From Bacterioplanoides pacificum (GTDB lineage Bacteria; Pseudomonadota; Gammaproteobacteria; Pseudomonadales; Oceanobacteraceae), in NCBI RefSeq assembly GCF_042648445.1, contig NZ_JBHRYB010000007.1, positions 11,647-75,646 on the forward strand: a DNA stretch of 64,000 nt, given 5' to 3'. How positions within the stretch are numbered: position 1 is the stretch's first letter; each line of letters starts with the position of its first letter. The position numbers and the translations under genes were made by a program. Under the pieces are notes generated by a model. The model saw nothing but the letters and a program-made list of their open reading frames with translations. It did no database searches and was not told the DNA's origin. This document shows positions 60,083-64,000 of the stretch, piece by piece.

Positions 60083-61288
60083 ATGATGAAATTTGTAGAT
60101 GAAGCTCCGATTGTCGTCGAGGCAGGCAAAGGCGGTAACGGTTGCATGAGCTTTCGTCGCGAAAAATACATTCCGAAAGGTGGCCCTGACGGAGGTGATG
60201 GCGGCGACGGCGGCTCAATTTTTCTTGAAGCTGATGATGCGGTAAATACCCTGATTGATTACCGCTATACCCGACGTTACCGCGCGCCGAATGGTGGTAA
60301 CGGCACCAGCCGTAACTGTACCGGTGCCAAAGGTGAAGACCTGATACTGAAAGTGCCCGTCGGCACTACAGCTATTGATATTGATACCGGCGAGGCGCTG
60401 GGTGATTTAACCGAAAACGGTGAGCGCCTGATGGTGGCCCGTGGTGGTTATCATGGACTGGGTAATACCCGTTATAAGTCCAGTACCAATCAGGCGCCGC
60501 GTCAGACTAAGCCTGGTCAGCCGGGGGAATCCCGTAACCTGAAGCTGGAGCTGAAGGTATTGGCTGATGTGGGTCTGCTGGGGTTGCCGAATGCCGGTAA
60601 GTCGACCTTTATCCGTGCCGTATCGGCGGCTAAGCCGAAAGTGGCTGATTATCCGTTCACTACGCTGGTACCGAATCTGGGGGTGGTGAAAATTGAAGAT
60701 CACCGTTCCTTTGTGGTGGCCGATATTCCGGGGTTGATTGAGGGCGCTTCTGAAGGTGCGGGTCTGGGCACGCGCTTCCTGAAGCACCTGGTGCGGACTC
60801 AGCTGTTGTTGCACATTGTTGATATGGCGCCGTTTGATGAGTCGGATCCGGCCGAGCGGGTGAAGGCTATCAGTGAAGAACTGGAGCGTTTTTCACCGGG
60901 TCTGGCCCAGCGAGATCGCTGGCTGGTACTGAATAAACTGGACATGGTGGATGCCGATGAGCGCCAGCAGCGGGTTCAGGACGTGCTGGATAAGCTTAAC
61001 TGGCATGGGCCGGTATTCGAGATTTCGGCGCTGCGGCGTGAAGGCACCTTTGAGCTCAGCTGCGCCATTATGGATTACATGGAAGAACGTCGTCAGCGCG
61101 CGCTGGATGATGAAGAGTTCGCCGAGCAGCTGTTGCTGGAGCGCGAAACAGTGGAGCAGGAAGCTCGTGAGCATGTTGAAATGCTGGAGGAGCGTCGTCG
61201 GCTGGAACGTCTTGCACGTAAAGCGGCAAAAGATAACGACGACGATGATGACGATTACGACGTTGAAGTGGTTTATACCCACGAATAA
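60083..61288 (+). CDS. obgE: GTPase Obg (CgtA)
   Basis: 401 residues. Obg fold (1-158, glycine-rich EAGKGGNGCMSFRREKY and GGDGGDGG), then the G domain: G1 GLPNAGKST, G3 DIPGL, G4 NKLD, G5 SA. The acidic tail (NDDDDDDYDVE) is usual in gammaproteobacteria. Helps 50S assembly and stress control. ATG 60083 or the adjacent ATG 60086. Confidence 0.97.
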   Translation: MMKFVDEAPIVVEAGKGGNGCMSFRREKYIPKGGPDGGDGGDGGSIFLEADDAVNTLIDYRYTRRYRAPNGGNGTSRNCTGAKGEDLILKVPVGTTAIDIDTGEALGDLTENGERLMVARGGYHGLGNTRYKSSTNQAPRQTKPGQPGESRNLKLELKVLADVGLLGLPNAGKSTFIRAVSAAKPKVADYPFTTLVPNLGVVKIEDHRSFVVADIPGLIEGASEGAGLGTRFLKHLVRTQLLLHIVDMAPFDESDPAERVKAISEELERFSPGLAQRDRWLVLNKLDMVDADERQQRVQDVLDKLNWHGPVFEISALRREGTFELSCAIMDYMEERRQRALDDEEFAEQLLLERETVEQEAREHVEMLEERRRLERLARKAAKDNDDDDDDYDVEVVYTHE

Positions 61289-61311
61289 GTCTACAGGCGA
61301 CGAACAAGCCA

Positions 61312-62472
61312 ATGAGCAACGAACAGGCCCAAAGCCCTGATTCCGGCTATCTGGAGCAGCGTAAAAAGCTGGCGCAACAAAAGCGCTGGGTAATTAAAAT
61401 CGGCAGTGCCCTGCTGACCAATGACGGTCAGGGCCTGAATCGTGATGGCATGGCTGCCTGGGTGGATCAGATCGCCCGGCTGCTGGAATTAGGTCATGAG
61501 GTGGTGCTGGTTTCCTCGGGTTCTGTCGCCGAAGGCATGACCCGGCTGGGCTGGAAACAACGCCCGGATCAGCTGCATCAGTTGCAGGCAGCGGCGGCGG
61601 TGGGTCAGATGGGGCTGATTCAGGCCTATGAAACCTCGTTTGCCCGGTATCAGCGATCCACCGCTCAGGTACTGCTGACCCATGATGACCTCAGTGATCG
61701 TACCCGCTATCTGAACGGTCGCAGCACGCTGAAAACCCTGTTGCAGCTGGGTGTGGTGCCGATCGTTAATGAAAACGACACTGTGGTAACCGATGAAATC
61801 TGCTTTGGCGATAACGATACCCTGGGGGCGCTGGTTGCTAATGTGGTTGAAGCCGATGTGCTGGTGATTCTGACCGATCAGGATGGTTTGTTTACCGCCG
61901 ATCCACGTACTAATCCGGATGCGGAAATTATTCATCAGGGGCTGGCCTCCGATGAGCGGTTTACCGCGATGGCGGGCGGCGGCGGTGTCCTGGGTCGTGG
62001 TGGTATGGTCACTAAGATCCGGGCTGCGTCATTGGCTGCCCGTTCCGGTGCCGCGACGGTGATTGTGGGCGGCCGCATCGACAATGTGATTTCGCGATTA
62101 TACGATGGCGAGCTGCTGGGTACTCTGTTATTGCCTGATAAGGAACCATTGGTGGCACGCAAGCAGTGGATTGCAGGTCACTTACAGACCCATGGAGACC
62201 TGGTGCTGGATGCCGGAGCCGTTAACGCGTTGCGCGACGGTGGTCGCAGCTTATTGCCGATTGGGGTGGTTGCTGCACATGGTCGTTTTGAGCGTGGTCA
62301 GGTGGTCGCTTGCCGTGATGAGCAGGGCCGGCTGATTGCCAAGGGGCTGGTGAATTACAGCAGCAGCGAAGCGCTGAAAATTTTAAAAACACCGAGCAGT
62401 CAGCTTGAGAGTGTGCTGGGTGTCGTCAGTGAGCCGGAAATGATTCATCGCGATAACCTGGTGGTTATTTAA
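61312..62472 (+). CDS. proB: Glutamate 5-kinase
   Basis: 386 residues. N-terminal amino-acid kinase domain (about 25-275: WVIKIGSALLTNDGQGLNRD, VSSGSVAEGM, ENDTVVTDEICFGDNDTLGA) and a C-terminal PUA domain (about 290-375). First step of proline synthesis; proA is at 39-40 kb. It sits directly after obgE, the order seen in Pseudomonas. Confidence 0.96.
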   Translation: MSNEQAQSPDSGYLEQRKKLAQQKRWVIKIGSALLTNDGQGLNRDGMAAWVDQIARLLELGHEVVLVSSGSVAEGMTRLGWKQRPDQLHQLQAAAAVGQMGLIQAYETSFARYQRSTAQVLLTHDDLSDRTRYLNGRSTLKTLLQLGVVPIVNENDTVVTDEICFGDNDTLGALVANVVEADVLVILTDQDGLFTADPRTNPDAEIIHQGLASDERFTAMAGGGGVLGRGGMVTKIRAASLAARSGAATVIVGGRIDNVISRLYDGELLGTLLLPDKEPLVARKQWIAGHLQTHGDLVLDAGAVNALRDGGRSLLPIGVVAAHGRFERGQVVACRDEQGRLIAKGLVNYSSSEALKILKTPSSQLESVLGVVSEPEMIHRDNLVVI

Positions 62473-62536
62473 GCTGCGTAAAAAAATCTCTGGCGATATC
62501 AGCCTGAATACCGATTTAAGGAATGGAGAAGCGATA

Positions 62537-63376
62537 ATGATCGAGCAAGTAAACGTTGCTGGTATTGAAGTAAACAACGACAAACCATTCGTACTGTTTG
62601 GTGGTATGAATGTACTGGAAAGCCGCGATCTGGCGATGGCGATCTGTGAGCATTATGTTCAGGTCACCGAAAAGCTGGGTATTCCTTATGTATTTAAGGC
62701 ATCTTTTGACAAAGCGAATCGCTCTTCAATCAACTCCTATCGTGGCCCGGGTATGGAAGAAGGGTTGAAGATCTTTGAGGAGATCAAATCGACCTTTAAC
62801 GTGCCAATCATTACTGATGTTCACGAGCCATTTCAGGCGGCTCCGGTTGCCGAAGTGGTTGATGTGATTCAGCTGCCGGCTTTCCTGGCGCGTCAGACTG
62901 ATCTGGTGGTGGCGATGGCGGAAACCGGTGCTGCGATTAACGTTAAGAAGCCTCAGTTCCTGGCGCCACACGAGATGCGTCATATCATCAAGAAGTTTGC
63001 CGAAGCCGGTAACGAACATGTGATGCTGTGTGAGCGGGGTTCCAGCTTTGGTTACAACAACCTGGTGGTGGATATGCTGGGTATGGATGATATGAAGAAG
63101 CAGGCGCCGGTGATTTTTGATGCGACACACGCGTTGCAGCGTCCGGGTGGCCGTGCTGATTCGGCTGATGGTCGTCGTGCTCAGGCGTTTGAGTTGGCGC
63201 GTTCTGGCATGGCGCTGGGTCTGGCAGGTCTGTTCCTGGAGGCTCATCCGAACCCGGCAGAAGCCAAGTGTGACGGCCCGTGTGCGTTGCCGCTGGATAA
63301 GCTGGAACCGTATCTGGCACAGATGAAAGCCGTCGATGAGCTGATTAAGTCGTTCGAGCCGGTCATCATCGATTAA
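62537..63376 (+). CDS. kdsA: 3-deoxy-8-phosphooctulonate synthase (KDO-8-P synthase)
   Basis: 279 residues. Condenses PEP with arabinose-5-phosphate to start KDO for lipid A. VLFGGMNVLESRDLAM, KASFDKANRSSINSYRGPG, DVIQLPAFLARQTDLVVAMA and GGRADSADGRRAQA are family blocks. The metal-site Cys usual in class II enzymes is replaced by Asn (INVKKPQF), so it is the metal-independent class I form. Here it lies between proB and rpsT rather than beside pyrG/eno. Confidence 0.95.
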   Translation: MIEQVNVAGIEVNNDKPFVLFGGMNVLESRDLAMAICEHYVQVTEKLGIPYVFKASFDKANRSSINSYRGPGMEEGLKIFEEIKSTFNVPIITDVHEPFQAAPVAEVVDVIQLPAFLARQTDLVVAMAETGAAINVKKPQFLAPHEMRHIIKKFAEAGNEHVMLCERGSSFGYNNLVVDMLGMDDMKKQAPVIFDATHALQRPGGRADSADGRRAQAFELARSGMALGLAGLFLEAHPNPAEAKCDGPCALPLDKLEPYLAQMKAVDELIKSFEPVIID

Positions 63377-63500
63377 TTTACTCAGTTTGGGCCGGCTAAA
63401 CAGTTGACAGTTCTCTGTGATATCTGGATAATTCCGGCCCTCTTATATGGGGCGCATTGATAGCCCTTTGACATGAATAACCAAATTTGAGGAGCCGACT

Positions 63501-63767
63501 GTGGCAAATTCCGCTGGTTCTCGTAAACGCGCCCGTCAGGCTATCAAACGCCGCGCGCGTACCGTTGCACTGCGTTCTATGGTTCGCACTTACATCAAGA
63601 AAGTACAAGCTGCTGTAGCCGCTGGTGACTACGAGCAAGCACAAGCTGCTTTCACTAAATCTCAGCCTTACATCGACAAGATGGTTAACAAAGGTATCAT
63701 GCACAAAAATACTGCTGCACGTACCAAGAGCCGTCTGAACGCTAAGGTATTCGCACTGAAAGGCTAA
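63501..63767 (+). CDS. rpsT: 30S ribosomal protein S20
   Basis: 88 residues. ANSAGSRKRARQAIKRRART and TYIKKVQAAVAAGDYEQAQA give the S20 three-helix bundle. The GAGGAGCC site stands before the start at 63501, which reads GTG in the sequence (gtggcaaattcc). S20 synthesis is commonly held low by a weak UUG or GUG start and feedback; a GTG here fits. Confidence 0.97.
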   Translation: MANSAGSRKRARQAIKRRARTVALRSMVRTYIKKVQAAVAAGDYEQAQAAFTKSQPYIDKMVNKGIMHKNTAARTKSRLNAKVFALKG

Positions 63768-63783
63768 GCGCTGCTCAGTTCGA

Positions 63784-63812
63784 CAAAAAAACCCGCAGTT
63801 GCGGGTTTTTTT
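63784..63812. terminator. Terminator after rpsT
   Basis: AAAAAAACCCGCA and TGCGGGTTTTTTT form a perfect hairpin with A and T runs on both sides. Confidence 0.9.
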
Positions 63813-63849
63813 ATGCCTGTTTGAAACGTCGGCAAGCTCAGTCTGTGTT

Positions 63850-63900
63850 GGAGCGGACCTCGTCCGCGATAATTGAAAAATCGTTTGTTCGGGGGCGGGG
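63850..63900. repeat. 51-bp direct repeat, copy 1 (REP-like)
   Basis: Opens with GGAGCGGACCTCGTCCGC, in which GCGGAC and GTCCGC are inverted arms, and ends in GGGGGCGGGG. It is identical base for base to the copy at 63944. Gammaproteobacterial REP elements often have such a GGGAGC-plus-hairpin head. Confidence 0.85.
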
Positions 63901-63943
63901 CCTCTCCTACCGCTGCGTTTGGCGGTGTATGAGCTAAACGGTG

Positions 63944-63994
63944 GGAGCGGACCTCGTCCGCGATAATTGAAAAATCGTTTGTTCGGGGGCGGGG
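63944..63994. repeat. 51-bp direct repeat, copy 2 (REP-like)
   Basis: Identical to copy 1, with a 94-bp period. The array may continue beyond the window. Here the head is preceded by GTG, giving the full GTGGGAGCGGAC form. Confidence 0.85.
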
Positions 63995-64000
63995 TCCCCT

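Noticed and set aside
63850..64000. CRISPR array
   Set aside because: Only two 51-bp copies with a 43-bp spacer and a hairpin head; no cas genes. REP-like repeat fits better.

Overview
The window looks like chromosomal core DNA of a marine gammaproteobacterium of the Oceanospirillales type (relatives of Thalassolituus or Oceanobacter; inferred from gene order and protein character, not from a search). The core blocks are rpsF-rpsR-DUF2232-rplI-dnaB, rlpA-mltB-rodA-mrdA-rlmH-rsfS-nadD-proA, dacA-ybeD-lipB facing lipA, and ispB facing rplU-rpmA-obgE-proB-kdsA-rpsT. No rRNA, tRNA, CRISPR array, transposase or prophage was seen.

Layout. 0-2 kb: 3' part of a TonB-dependent receptor. 2-2.9 kb: a long gene-free stretch with a cluster of DnaA boxes and an orphan minus-strand terminator. 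2.9-9.4 kb: the ribosomal/dnaB block, a structured intergenic element with CsrA-like hairpins, two GNAT acetyltransferases and an SPFH/NfeD pair. 9.4-27 kb: an accessory stretch. It holds AraC-type regulators, a hipBA toxin-antitoxin locus with two matching operators, an enoyl-CoA-reductase-like SDR beside a broken acyl-CoA dehydrogenase, a patatin, a metal permease with its small thioredoxin, transporters, a GAF-Fis regulator with a sigma-54-type promoter and a glycosyltransferase. 27-32.4 kb: a CHASE2 adenylate cyclase facing a FecR-domain secreted protein and a TPR/beta-barrel outer-membrane protein. This is the best candidate for a poorly described system: it resembles a Slam/type XI secretion pair. 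32.4-33 kb: a 39-codon membrane protein behind two FNR/ANR-like boxes. 33-40.5 kb: the cell-elongation cluster on the minus strand. 40.6-50.6 kb: two GGDEF-derived membrane proteins, DedA, YchJ, DUF3549 and tandem alkaline phosphatases. 50.7-54.2 kb: dacA and lipoate genes. 54.3-58 kb: redox and stress genes (DUF465, trxC, a Rnk-like protein, dsbD), including a second FNR/ANR-like promoter with the same geometry as the first. 58-64 kb: ispB, rplU-rpmA-obgE-proB-kdsA and rpsT, then two perfect 51-bp direct repeats at the right edge.

How parts work together. Cell-wall elongation (rodA, mrdA, mltB, rlpA, dacA) and ribosome function (rpsF/R, rplI, rsfS, rlmH, rplU, rpmA, obgE, rpsT) dominate. lipB and lipA make protein-bound lipoate. 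proB and proA are both present but lie about 21 kb apart. Two tandem-box promoters suggest a small oxygen-responsive (ANR/FNR) set. Positions and motifs were read by eye; family names rest on recognised motifs, and no database search was run.
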